Assembly (NCBI RefSeq): GCF_014649775.1
Contig: NZ_BMTR01000021.1
Location: 62,001-126,000, forward strand
Direction of reading: 5' to 3'
DNA: 64,000 bases
Source of the DNA: Streptomyces longisporoflavus
Lineage (GTDB): Bacteria; Actinomycetota; Actinomycetes; Streptomycetales; Streptomycetaceae
Position numbers and translations under genes: made by a program. The notes beneath the pieces were generated by a model. The model did no database searches. It saw only the letters and a program-made list of their open reading frames with translations, and was not told where the DNA came from. Below are positions 17,954 to 26,452 of the stretch, in pieces (positions within the stretch are counted from its first letter, which is position 1; each line of letters starts with the position of its first letter).

Positions 17954-19246
17954 TCATCCCCCGTCGGGCGCGGGCCCGGGCCCTGACTCGGGCATCGGCT
18001 GGGGCGGACGCAGTCCGGCGTACTGACCGCTGGGGCGCATGCGCAGCGGGCGCTCCTCGTACTCCTCCAGGGCGTGGGCGATCCAGCCTGCCGTGCGGGC
18101 CACGGCGAAGATCGTCTCGCCTGCCTCGGCGGGCATCCCGGACGAGGCGGTCAGGACGGCGAGGGCCAGGTCGACGTTGGCGTGCAGGTCGGTGTGGCGG
18201 GCGGTGGTGGCCACGACGTCGCGGGCCGCGGCCAGGGCGGGACCGGCCCCGGGGATGAGTTCCAGGAGGGCGAACAAAGCCTCTGCGCGCGGATCGTCGC
18301 CGGGGTAGAGACGGTGACCGAGGCCGGGGACGCGGCGGCCCGCGCGGAGTTCGTCGGCCACTACGGGGGCCGCGCTGCCCCGGTCGAGCACGTCCAGGAG
18401 CATGCGGTGCGCGAGGCCGCTGGCCGCGCCGTGCAGGGGGCCCTCCAGGACGCCGAGGCCCGCGGACACCGCCGCGTACGGGTGGGCGCGGGCGGAGGCG
18501 GCGACGCGCACGGCGAGCGTCGATGCGGCGAGGTCGTGGTCCACGAGCAGGGCGAGCGCCGTGTCCAGGGCGTGCAGGGACGCGTCGTCCGGCTGCCGCC
18601 CGCTGAGCCGGGCCCAGAGCCGGTGCGCCAGGGGGCCGTCGTCCCGGTGGGTTCGGTTTGCCAGGGGCAGAGCGGTGACGAGGGTGGGGATGAGGGTACG
18701 CGCGGTGCCGATGACGGCCTCTTCGGAGAGGTCGAAGCGGAGGGGGTCGGCCGCGGCGGCCGAGATGGCCGCGACGCGCAGGCGGTCGGTCGGGCCGCTG
18801 TGCTCGGGCAGCGCGTCGACGGCGCGGCGTGCGGCGCCCGCGGTCTCCTCGGGGGCGGTGAAGCGGATTCCGGGGCGCATGACGCCGGTCCACAGCCACT
18901 CGGCGACCTCTTCGTAGGAGTGCGCCAGGGCCAGTTCCGTCGCGTCGACGCCGCGGTAGTAGTAGCGGTCCTTGTCGATGAGCGTGATGCGCGTGCGGAC
19001 GGAGAGCTCGCCGCTCGTCGAAGGGGCCGCGGGTTCACGGCGGTTCCGGCGGGCCAGTGACTCGACCTCCTTCGCGTCGAAGGTGCTGCCGCGGGAGCCG
19101 GGTCCGCGGCGGCTGCCGAGCTGGCCGCGGCTCACGTAGGCATACACGGTTTCCGGTTTCACGCCGAGCAGTTCGGCGGCCTCGCGGGTGCTCAGGCGCC
19201 GGCCTTCGTTCGCAGCGGCCTGCGGGGTGGCCTCTTGATCCGTCAT
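17954..19246 (-). CDS. Citrate synthase with N-terminal DNA-binding domain
   Basis: 430 residues from ATG 19246, with GGTGA five bases upstream; the longer frame would need a TTG inside an AT-rich palindrome. Residues about 15-70 are an excisionase/MerR-like helix-turn-helix (RLSTREAAELLGVKPETVYAYVSRGQL). The rest is a citrate synthase fold: EGPLHGAASG with the first catalytic His, GLGHRLYPGDDPRA with the second, and HANVDLALAVL with the Asp. All three catalytic residues are present, so it may be both an enzyme and a DNA-binding protein. It faces away from a second citrate synthase across a palindrome-bearing gap. Synthase activity is likely but unproven. Confidence 0.87.
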   Translation of the reverse strand: MTDQEATPQAAANEGRRLSTREAAELLGVKPETVYAYVSRGQLGSRRGPGSRGSTFDAKEVESLARRNRREPAAPSTSGELSVRTRITLIDKDRYYYRGVDATELALAHSYEEVAEWLWTGVMRPGIRFTAPEETAGAARRAVDALPEHSGPTDRLRVAAISAAAADPLRFDLSEEAVIGTARTLIPTLVTALPLANRTHRDDGPLAHRLWARLSGRQPDDASLHALDTALALLVDHDLAASTLAVRVAASARAHPYAAVSAGLGVLEGPLHGAASGLAHRMLLDVLDRGSAAPVVADELRAGRRVPGLGHRLYPGDDPRAEALFALLELIPGAGPALAAARDVVATTARHTDLHANVDLALAVLTASSGMPAEAGETIFAVARTAGWIAHALEEYEERPLRMRPSGQYAGLRPPQPMPESGPGPAPDGG

Positions 19247-19273
19247 GGGCGTCACCGTATCCACTGGAGCTTC

Positions 19274-19292
19274 ATATTGATTCAATCAATAT
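19274..19292. promoter_or_regulatory. 19-bp AT-rich palindrome between divergent citrate synthase genes
   Basis: ATATTGATTCAATCAATAT is a perfect palindrome around C19283, and only 3 of 19 bases are G or C in a genome above 70% GC. It lies 28 bases upstream of the HTH-citrate synthase start and 63 bases upstream of the second citrate synthase. It is followed by a second inverted repeat, TTGAC-9 bp-GTCAA (19292-19310). A regulator-binding site is very likely; the HTH-citrate synthase is the obvious candidate ligand (inference). Confidence 0.65.
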
Positions 19293-19355
19293 TGACAGGC
19301 ACTCAGTCAAGCATGGACAGTCGAATCAAGTCCAGGGAGGAAGTCGAGGAAGAAC

Positions 19356-20531
19356 ATGCCGATCAATGGCTCCACCACCACCCCCACCGCGGCCGTGGAG
19401 GTACCCCGCGGCCTTGCGGGCGTCGTCGTGACCGAGACCCGGCTCGGGGACGTCAGGGGATACGAGGGCTTCTACCACTACCGTCAGTACTCGGCCGTGG
19501 AGCTCGCGCAGACCCGCAGCTTCGAGGACGTCTGGCACCTGATGTTCCACGGCGAACTGCCGGACGCCGGGCAGCGGTCCGCCTTTGCCGCGCGGACCGC
19601 GCGGCTGCGCCGCCTGCCTGACGAGGTGCTTGCCGCGCTGCCCGCCATAGCCCGCGCCGGCGCCCTGTCGGGACCGCTCTCCGGACTCCGTACGGCACTG
19701 TCGCTCTTCGGTGCGGCGAAGGGCTTCCGGCCGGTGTACGACATCGACGAGGACCGGCGCCGCGAGGACGCGCTCGCCGCGTCGGCCGTGGTGCCGACAT
19801 TGCTCACGGCGCTCTACCGGCTCGGCCAGGGCCTCGACCCCGTGGAGCCGCGCGAAGACCTGTCGTACGCGGCCAACTACCTCTACATGCTGACGGGTTC
19901 GGAGCCGGACCCGGCGCGTGCGCGGGCGATCGAGCAGTACTTGATCTCAACCATCGACCATGGATTCAACGCGTCGACGTTCACGGCCCGGGTGATCACC
20001 TCGACGGGGGCGGATGTCGCGGCCTGCCTGGTGGGTGCGGTGGGTGCCCTGTCGGGTCCGCTGCACGGAGGGGCGCCGAGTCGTGCGCTCGACACCCTCG
20101 ATGCCATCGGTACGCCCGACCGTATCGACGGCTGGATCCGGGAGCGGGTCCTCGCCGGGGACCGCATCATGGGCTTCGGTCACCCCGTCTACCGTACGGA
20201 GGACCCGCGTTCGCGCATGCTGCGGGGCATCGCGCAGCAATTCGGGGGCGGGTTGGTGGAGTTCGCGGTCGAGGTCGAGCGCCAGGTCGAGGCGATCCTC
20301 GCGGAGCTGAAGCCGGGGCGTGAGCTGCACACCAACGTGGAGTTCTACGCGGGCGTCGTCATGGAGCTGTGCGGTCTGCCGCGCGAGATGTTCACGCCGA
20401 CGTTCGCTGCGGCGCGGGCTGTGGGCTGGGGCGCCAACATCCTGGAGCAGGCACAGGACTCGAAGATCATCCGGCCTGCGGCGCGGTATGTAGGGGCGGC
20501 GGCGCCGGTACCTGTGCCGGCGCTCGGCTGA
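19356..20531 (+). CDS. Citrate synthase / 2-methylcitrate synthase family protein
   Basis: 391 residues from ATG 19356, with GAGGAA four bases upstream. Citrate synthase fold: RGYEGFYHYRQYS at the N-terminus, GPLHGGAPSRALD with a catalytic His, GFGHPVYRTEDPRSRM with the second His and substrate Arg. In the third catalytic position the usual NVDFY motif reads NVEFY, so Glu replaces Asp. The enzyme would condense acetyl-CoA (or propionyl-CoA) with oxaloacetate. Divergent from the HTH-fused citrate synthase, with which it shares the control region. Which of the two supports the TCA cycle cannot be told from sequence. Confidence 0.88.
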   Translation: MPINGSTTTPTAAVEVPRGLAGVVVTETRLGDVRGYEGFYHYRQYSAVELAQTRSFEDVWHLMFHGELPDAGQRSAFAARTARLRRLPDEVLAALPAIARAGALSGPLSGLRTALSLFGAAKGFRPVYDIDEDRRREDALAASAVVPTLLTALYRLGQGLDPVEPREDLSYAANYLYMLTGSEPDPARARAIEQYLISTIDHGFNASTFTARVITSTGADVAACLVGAVGALSGPLHGGAPSRALDTLDAIGTPDRIDGWIRERVLAGDRIMGFGHPVYRTEDPRSRMLRGIAQQFGGGLVEFAVEVERQVEAILAELKPGRELHTNVEFYAGVVMELCGLPREMFTPTFAAARAVGWGANILEQAQDSKIIRPAARYVGAAAPVPVPALG

Positions 20532-20591
20532 GTGCATGGCGGGCGTGCGGATGAGTCCTGCTTGTGTGCCTTGACGCTCGAGTGCCTTCGC

Positions 20592-21290
20592 TCAAGACCT
20601 GGGCGGGGGCGCCCCTCCATGATGGTTCGCGATAGCCTGATCGAAGATGCGGAACAGGCGTCCCTCTAGGCTTTCGGTCGGCAAATCACTCTTATGTTCG
20701 CGAGTGGCGTTCCAATACCGCAGAAACGCGGGATTTTCGAGGAGATCGCGGGCGTAGACGACCAGGTCCTCCTCGGAATAGCTGCCCCAGCTAAGTGCGA
20801 GCACAAAGTGGCTGAAGACCAGGTTGGCGAAGAGGTGCTGGCGACGCGCGACGTCCGACCCGCCTTCGTGGCGGGTCCACACCTCGGCCAGTGAGGGGTC
20901 GTCCATCGCCATTTGAGTCAGTTGTACGTGCAAGTTGCGCATGTCCGCTTCAGCGCTCCGACGCAGCTCGTTGCGAGATGCGGCAAGCTCTTCACGCTGC
21001 ATCGAAAGCTCCCGGCGCTGCAGCTGCAGCTCACGTTGCTGGAAGAGCAGCGTGACGATGAGCAGAAGCAGGGCGACCCCGGAGAATACGGCGCTCACCC
21101 CGCCGAAATAGTCCCCGAGGACACTGCGTTCCTCCGCGGTCTGCCTGCTTCCGCTGGCAGCCTCCGCACCGCGGGCGAGCCATCCGCTGACTACGACGGA
21201 AACGGCGCCCACCAATGCGACGCCGGCAACGGCGGCGGTCAACCAGGCGCAAACGGAAAATGCTGAACGCCAGGTGGTGTGGCGTGCCAT
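20592..21290 (-). CDS. DUF6082-type membrane protein, copy 1
   Basis: 232 residues from ATG 21290, with a GAGGGA site upstream. Two transmembrane helices (about 10-38 and 63-84) are followed by a coiled coil rich in Gln/Glu/Arg (QQRELQLQRRELSMQREEL). A conserved C-terminal domain follows (MAMDDPSLAEVW, RRQHLFANLVFSHFVLAL, NPAFLRYWNATREHK). The C-terminal domain is shared with the protein at 21,809-22,363, so the two are paralogues. Function unknown. Codon usage is less GC-biased than neighbours, suggesting an accessory, mobile origin. Confidence 0.72.
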   Translation of the reverse strand: MARHTTWRSAFSVCAWLTAAVAGVALVGAVSVVVSGWLARGAEAASGSRQTAEERSVLGDYFGGVSAVFSGVALLLLIVTLLFQQRELQLQRRELSMQREELAASRNELRRSAEADMRNLHVQLTQMAMDDPSLAEVWTRHEGGSDVARRQHLFANLVFSHFVLALSWGSYSEEDLVVYARDLLENPAFLRYWNATREHKSDLPTESLEGRLFRIFDQAIANHHGGAPPPRS

Positions 21291-21406
21291 CGTTCCCTCC
21301 CTCGGGAGACCGCAGGATTCTTCCCTTGGTTCCCAGGGCGGGAAACCGTGCTGTGCGATCAGGAGTATCTGGTTTCCACCAACTGAAGCTAGGCGACCAC
21401 CTGACG

Positions 21407-21643
21407 CTAGACGTCAGGGATGTCGCCCTTGGCCCGAACGAGTGTCTCGCGGCTCACGATCACGATGCGTTCGTAGTCCGCCCGCGAGGCGTCCGGGGGA
21501 AGTTCTTTCTCAAGCGCCGCTGTTGCCTCTGTCCCGATCACAGCGAAGTTCCCGTCACTGAGTTCGAAGACATCCGGGCAGGACTGTCCTGAGGCGCTCC
21601 CCCGCTGCTGGGGGGAGGCGCCGATGCGGCGCACGATCTTCAA
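21407..21643 (-). CDS. Small conserved hypothetical protein (CPDVFEL/FAVIGTE type)
   Basis: 78 residues, probably from TTG 21643 (MKIVRRIG; GGAAA four bases upstream), or from GTG nine bases later. The core CPDVFELSDGNFAVIGTEAT and the tail ERIVIVSRETLVRAKGDIP resemble small streptomycete proteins often found in accessory regulatory loci. No catalytic motif is visible. It lies between two DUF6082 paralogues on the same strand and probably belongs to the same accessory unit. Function unknown. Confidence 0.6.
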   Translation of the reverse strand: MKIVRRIGASPQQRGSASGQSCPDVFELSDGNFAVIGTEATAALEKELPPDASRADYERIVIVSRETLVRAKGDIPDV

Positions 21644-21808
21644 CGGTTTTCCAGTCTGGAGTGGCTTGAGTGCGCCGACCTAAACGTCACAAGCGGTTTG
21701 GGGCGCAGCGCCTGGGGTGTGACGCGCGCGCTTACCCTAGGGACTGCTGATGTCTGAGACAAGCTGGGTCAACACGGTGTGTGCCGTCCCCTGGTGCCTC
21801 AACTCGCC

Positions 21809-22363
21809 TTATTCGCATGTAGGTTCGCCGACCACCCACCACTCGTCTGTATCCGCTTCCTCCAGATCTCGGATGAGCTTGTCAACCATTCGGCCCAGGC
21901 GGGCCTCGTCCGAGGCGTCCAGCAGGCTGGCTCGGTGCGGCCGCGTGGCCTTCCAGTAGCTGCGGAAAACGGGGCTCTGGCAGATCAGGCGCAGGTGTCC
22001 GTGCACCTCTTCCCAGGTGAAGTTGCCGATGCGCCAGAACAGCAGTGCGTTGGTGTACACAGCGTTGGCGAACAGGTGCTGGCGGAGGGTCCGGCCATCC
22101 AGAGCCACGTCGAAGGTGTCCAGGACGGCCGCCAGGTCAGGATCGTCCATCGCCTTGCTGAGCATGTCGAACTGCAGTCGCTGTTGCGCGATCAAAGTGG
22201 TGTTGTGCTCGTGCCGGGACTGTTCTGTGTGCGCGAAACGCAGCTGCAGCGCTCCGTGCTTGTATTGGTGAGCGGTCAAGACCGTCAAGGCCCCGACGGC
22301 GAAAGCAAGGCCCGCGGCAGCGGCGGACCCCAACCCCCGTATCCCAAATTTCTGTGTGGCCAT
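21809..22363 (-). CDS. DUF6082-type membrane protein, copy 2
   Basis: 184 residues from ATG 22363 (GGGGG five bases upstream); the frame extends further but without a credible start. One transmembrane helix (about 12-35) is followed by a short coiled coil and the DUF6082-like domain: KAMDDPDLAAVLDTF, LRQHLFANAVYTNALLFWRIG, SPVFRSYWKATRPHRASL. It is paralogous to the protein at 20,592-21,290, sharing the QHLFAN and YWxATRxH blocks. Function unknown; membrane-anchored with the domain in the cytoplasm is the simplest topology. Confidence 0.72.
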   Translation of the reverse strand: MATQKFGIRGLGSAAAAGLAFAVGALTVLTAHQYKHGALQLRFAHTEQSRHEHNTTLIAQQRLQFDMLSKAMDDPDLAAVLDTFDVALDGRTLRQHLFANAVYTNALLFWRIGNFTWEEVHGHLRLICQSPVFRSYWKATRPHRASLLDASDEARLGRMVDKLIRDLEEADTDEWWVVGEPTCE

Positions 22364-22684
22364 GTCAACCCCCGAATCAGGCGACCGTCCGCCGGTCGTC
22401 GGATGCGGGTCGACAGGGTGAGGACCGGCGAGCGATGGGCGGCGCGCTTGCCGCCTCCCAGGATGCCGAGCGGCTCTGATCGGCAGGGAGGCGGAGAGGA
22501 GGCGCACGGAAGGCAGCGGTGGTCGCATGTCCCGACGCCGTGCCCAATGTGTGCCCCGGCTGCGCCGCTAACAATCGTTCACTCCGTGGGCCTTCTACGC
22601 GCTCGTATGCTGGGGCGGCAGTCATTCGTCGTACGAGAGCCGGCCGCGCGCCGGTGCACGCGTCAGTGTGAAAGGGGTCGCGCG
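22364..22684. other. 321-base divergent intergenic region
   Basis: Separates the DUF6082 gene from the COG0523 GTPase gene. No gene, repeat or recognisable Zur-type operator is visible. It must contain the two divergent promoters. Confidence 0.5.
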
Positions 22685-23758
22685 TTGACTCGGCCGTGTG
22701 CGAGGCAGATCCCGGTAGTCGTCCTCACCGGATTCCTGGGTTCGGGCAAGACGACCCTGCTCAATCATCTGCTCCACCGCAGCGGCGGCAGCAGAATCGG
22801 TGCCATCGTCAACGACTTCGGGTCCATCGAGATCGACGCCATGGCCGTCGCCGGGCAGCTCGGTGACTCCACCGTCTCGCTCGGCAACGGCTGTCTGTGC
22901 TGCGCCGTGGACGCCGACGAGCTCGACGAGTACCTGGAGAAACTCGCGCGGCCCTCCGCCCGGATCGACGTGATCGTCATCGAGGCCAGCGGGCTCGCCG
23001 AGCCGGAAGAACTCGTGCGCATGGTGCTCGCCAGCGAGAACCCGCACATCGTGTACGGCGGACTCGTCGAGGTCGTCGACGCCGCCGAGTTCGACGCCAC
23101 CCGGCAGCGGCACCCTCAGGTGGACCGGCATCTGGGGATCGCGGATCTCGTCGTCGTCAACAAGGCCGACCGCGTCCCCGCCGAGGAGCGCGAACGCATC
23201 CTCGGCGTGGTGCGCGACCGCACCGATCGCGCCGCCGTGGTCGCCGCCTCGTACGGGCGCGTCGACGTGGAACTGCTCCTCGACCGCAAGCCGGTGGAGG
23301 AGCGGATCGGGCAGTTGTCCTTCGACGACCTGCACAGCCATGACCAGGGCGACGAGCACCACGACCACCTGCACTCCGCCTACGAGAGCCTGTCCTTCTC
23401 CTCCGAAGCGCCCATCAGCCCCCGCCCGTTCATGGCCCTCCTCGACAGTCGGCCCGAGGGGCTGTACCGCATCAAGGGGTACGTCGATTTCGGTGCCGAC
23501 GACCCGCGCAACAAGTACGCGGTGCACGCCGTGGGGCGGTTCCTGCGCTTCTACCCCGAGCCGTGGGCGCCGGGCGAGACCCGGCTGACCCAGCTCGTCC
23601 TCATCGGAGCGGGCATCGACCTACCTGCTCTGGAGAAGGAGCTCGAGTCATGTCGTGCGTACGCCCCGCACGCCGGTGCCGATGAGCACAGCATGTGGGG
23701 CGTACTGCGGTACGTACAGGAACCGGAGCCCGGGGAGTCCCTGGAGTACGGAGCGTAG
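22685..23758 (+). CDS. COG0523 GTPase / zinc metallochaperone (CobW family)
   Basis: 357 residues from TTG 22685, placed by AAAGGGG seven bases upstream; the frame is open much further but without a ribosome-binding site. G3E GTPase with Walker A GFLGSGKTT, the family metal-binding CxCC motif (NGCLCCAVD), IEASGLAEP and NKAD. A His-rich loop (HSHDQGDEHHDHLHS) precedes the C-terminal CobW_C domain. Members use GTP hydrolysis to deliver metals, usually zinc, to client enzymes. The gene ends four bases from the end of convergent parC, without a visible hairpin. Confidence 0.9.
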   Translation: MTRPCARQIPVVVLTGFLGSGKTTLLNHLLHRSGGSRIGAIVNDFGSIEIDAMAVAGQLGDSTVSLGNGCLCCAVDADELDEYLEKLARPSARIDVIVIEASGLAEPEELVRMVLASENPHIVYGGLVEVVDAAEFDATRQRHPQVDRHLGIADLVVVNKADRVPAEERERILGVVRDRTDRAAVVAASYGRVDVELLLDRKPVEERIGQLSFDDLHSHDQGDEHHDHLHSAYESLSFSSEAPISPRPFMALLDSRPEGLYRIKGYVDFGADDPRNKYAVHAVGRFLRFYPEPWAPGETRLTQLVLIGAGIDLPALEKELESCRAYAPHAGADEHSMWGVLRYVQEPEPGESLEYGA

Positions 23759-23762
23759 GCGA

Positions 23763-26216
23763 CTACGCCGGGCCGGCCACCGCCGCCACCGGCTTCGCCA
23801 GGGAGACCCCCGAGCCGTCGCGGCGCGGGTCGATCTCCGGCAGCTCCGCCGGCAGGCCGTTGCGCTGGGCCGCCAGCGGCGGCGTCGGGCCCGCCCACGC
23901 GAAGCTCAGGCAGTCCTCGCCCTTCAGGAAGCGCTGGACGCGCACACCGCCGGTGGCCCGGCCCTTGCGGGGGTACTGGTCGAACGGCGTCACCTTGGCC
24001 GTCGTCTGCACCGAGTCGTCGAGCGTGCCCCGCGAGCCCGCCACCGTGAAGACCACGGCGTCAGCGGCCGGGTCCACCGCCACGAAGGAGATGACCTTGA
24101 CGCCGTCCGCGAGCTTGATGCCCGTCATGCCGCCCGCGGGACGGCCCTGCGGACGGACCTGGGACGCTTGGTAACGCAGGAGCTGGGCGTCGTCCGTGAT
24201 GAAGACCAGGTCCTCCTCGCCCGTGCGCAGCTCGGCGGCGCCGACGATCCGGTCACCGTCCCTGAGGGTGATGACCTCCAGCTCTTCCTTGTGGGACGGA
24301 TAGTCCGGGACCACGCGCTTGACCACGCCCTGTTCGGTGCCGAGGGCGAGACCCGGTGAGGACTCGTCCAGGGTCATCAGGCAGATCAGGCTCTCGTCCG
24401 GCTCCAGGGTGAGCAGCTCCGCGATCGGCGCGCCCCCGGAGAGGTTCGGCGCCGCCGCGGTCTCCGGGAGCTGCGGGAGGTCCACCACGGAGAGGCGGAG
24501 CAGCCGTCCCCCGGACGTCACCGCGCCCACCTCGCCCCGCGCGGTGGCCGGGACGGCGGAGACGATCACGTCGTGCTTGACGCGCTTGGTGGCGTGCTCG
24601 GCGAAGGGCTCGCCGTTGGCCGTACGGGCCAGGAGCCCGGTCGAGGAGAGGAGTACGCGGCACGGGTCGTCCGCCACCTGCAGCGAGACCGTGGGCGCCG
24701 GGGTGCCCGCCGACTCCAGGAGCACCGTGCGCCGGTCCGTGCCGAACTTCTTGGCCACGGCGGCCAGTTCGGCGGAGACCAGCTTGCGCAGCTCCGCGTC
24801 CGACTCCAGGATCCGGGTCAGCTCGTCGATCTCGGCCTTGAGCTTGTCGCGCTCGGACTCCAGCTCGATGCGGTCGAACTTCGTCAGGCGGCGCAGCGGC
24901 GTGTCCAGGATGTACTGCGTCTGGACCTCGCTCAGCGAGAAGCGCTCCATCAGGCGCTCCTTGGCCTGCGCGGAGTTGTCGCTGGAGCGGATGAGGCGGA
25001 TGACCTCGTCGATGTCCACGAGGGCGACGAGGAGGCCCTCGACCAGGTGCAGCCTGGCCTGCTTCTTGCCGCGGCGGAACTCGCTGCGGCGCCGCACGAC
25101 GTTGAAGCGGTGGTCGAGATAGACCTCCAGGAGCTCCTTGAGGCCCAGGGTGAGGGGCTGGCCGTCGACCAGGGCGACGTTGTTGATGCCGAAGGACTCC
25201 TCCATCGGCGTCAGTTTGTAGAGCTGCTCGAGAACGGCCTCCGGGACGAAGCCGTTCTTGATCTCGATGACCAGACGCAGGCCGTGCGAGCGGTCCGTGA
25301 GGTCCTTGACGTCGGCGATGCCTTGCAGCTTCTTCGAGCCGACCAGGTCCTTGATCTTCGAGATGACCTTCTCGGGACCGACGGAGAAGGGCAGTTCCGT
25401 CACGACCAGGCCCTTGCGGCGGGCCGTCACGTTCTCGACGGAGACCGTCGCGCGGATCTTGAAGGTGCCGCGCCCCGATTCGTACGCGTCCTTGATCCCG
25501 GAGAGACCGACGATGCGGCCGCCCGTGGGCAGGTCCGGGCCCGGCACGAAACGCATCAGCGTCTCCAGGTCGGCCCCGGGGTGCTTGATCAGGTGGCGGG
25601 CGGCGGCGATGACCTCGCCGAGGTTGTGCGGCGGCATGTTCGTCGCCATGCCGACCGCGATGCCCGACGCGCCGTTGACCAGCAGGTTCGGATAGGCCGC
25701 CGGGAGGGTGACCGGCTCCTGCTCCTGGCCGTCGTAGTTCGACTCGAAGTCGACGGTGTTCTCGTCGATCGACTCCGTCATCAGGGACGTCGCGTCGGCC
25801 ATCTTGCATTCGGTGTACCGCATGGCGGCCGGGGGGTCGTCGTTGCCCAGCGAGCCGAAGTTTCCGTGCCCGTCCACCAGCGGCAGGCGCATGGAGAAGG
25901 GCTGCGCCATGCGCACCAGGGCGTCATAGATCGACGCGTCTCCGTGCGGGTGCAACTTACCCATGACCTCGCCGACGACGCGGGCGCACTTCACATAGCC
26001 GCGGTCGGGGCGCAGGCCCATCTCGTTCATTTGGTACACGATCCTGCGGTGCACCGGCTTCATGCCGTCGCGGGCGTCCGGCAGGGCGCGCGAGTAGATG
26101 ACCGAATACGCGTACTCGAGGAAGGAGCCCTGCATCTCGTCGACGACGTCGATGTCGAGGATCTTCTCCTCGAACGACTCGTCGGGCGGCGGGGTCTTCG
26201 TGCTGCGGCGGGCCAT
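23763..26216 (-). CDS. parC: DNA topoisomerase IV subunit A (ParC)
   Basis: 817 residues. Type IIA topoisomerase A subunit: winged-helix and tower domains with the QRDR stretch GKLHPHGDASIYDAL and the catalytic Tyr134 in AAMRYTE. A coiled-coil region follows (LESERDKLKAEIDELTRILE). The C-terminal beta-pinwheel lacks a recognisable GyrA box (QRRGGKG), fitting ParC rather than GyrA. Works with ParE (9,959-12,082) to decatenate chromosomes. The two genes are 11.7 kb apart, as in other streptomycetes (from memory). Confidence 0.92.
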   Translation of the reverse strand: MARRSTKTPPPDESFEEKILDIDVVDEMQGSFLEYAYSVIYSRALPDARDGMKPVHRRIVYQMNEMGLRPDRGYVKCARVVGEVMGKLHPHGDASIYDALVRMAQPFSMRLPLVDGHGNFGSLGNDDPPAAMRYTECKMADATSLMTESIDENTVDFESNYDGQEQEPVTLPAAYPNLLVNGASGIAVGMATNMPPHNLGEVIAAARHLIKHPGADLETLMRFVPGPDLPTGGRIVGLSGIKDAYESGRGTFKIRATVSVENVTARRKGLVVTELPFSVGPEKVISKIKDLVGSKKLQGIADVKDLTDRSHGLRLVIEIKNGFVPEAVLEQLYKLTPMEESFGINNVALVDGQPLTLGLKELLEVYLDHRFNVVRRRSEFRRGKKQARLHLVEGLLVALVDIDEVIRLIRSSDNSAQAKERLMERFSLSEVQTQYILDTPLRRLTKFDRIELESERDKLKAEIDELTRILESDAELRKLVSAELAAVAKKFGTDRRTVLLESAGTPAPTVSLQVADDPCRVLLSSTGLLARTANGEPFAEHATKRVKHDVIVSAVPATARGEVGAVTSGGRLLRLSVVDLPQLPETAAAPNLSGGAPIAELLTLEPDESLICLMTLDESSPGLALGTEQGVVKRVVPDYPSHKEELEVITLRDGDRIVGAAELRTGEEDLVFITDDAQLLRYQASQVRPQGRPAGGMTGIKLADGVKVISFVAVDPAADAVVFTVAGSRGTLDDSVQTTAKVTPFDQYPRKGRATGGVRVQRFLKGEDCLSFAWAGPTPPLAAQRNGLPAELPEIDPRRDGSGVSLAKPVAAVAGPA

Positions 26217-26452
26217 CGCTGCTGCGGCTCCTTCACGGTGTCTGCCAGGGCATCAGCAAGACCTGACGCCGACCATCAACGGGATCTGACGCCGACCATT
26301 GTGGACTGTCCCACTGACAACGCCGACCACGACCCGGACTTCGGGCACGAGTACGCCGAGGGCGGAGCGGGAACTTCGCCGGTAGTCAGCGCGCTTGCAT
26401 ACAGTGTCAGGACTGGCAGAGATTCCAGCATTCAGCGATCGAAGGGACGTAC

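Noticed and set aside
22560..22684. Zur box ahead of the COG0523 GTPase gene
   Set aside because: No TGAAAATGATTTTCA-like palindrome was found by eye in the upstream region.
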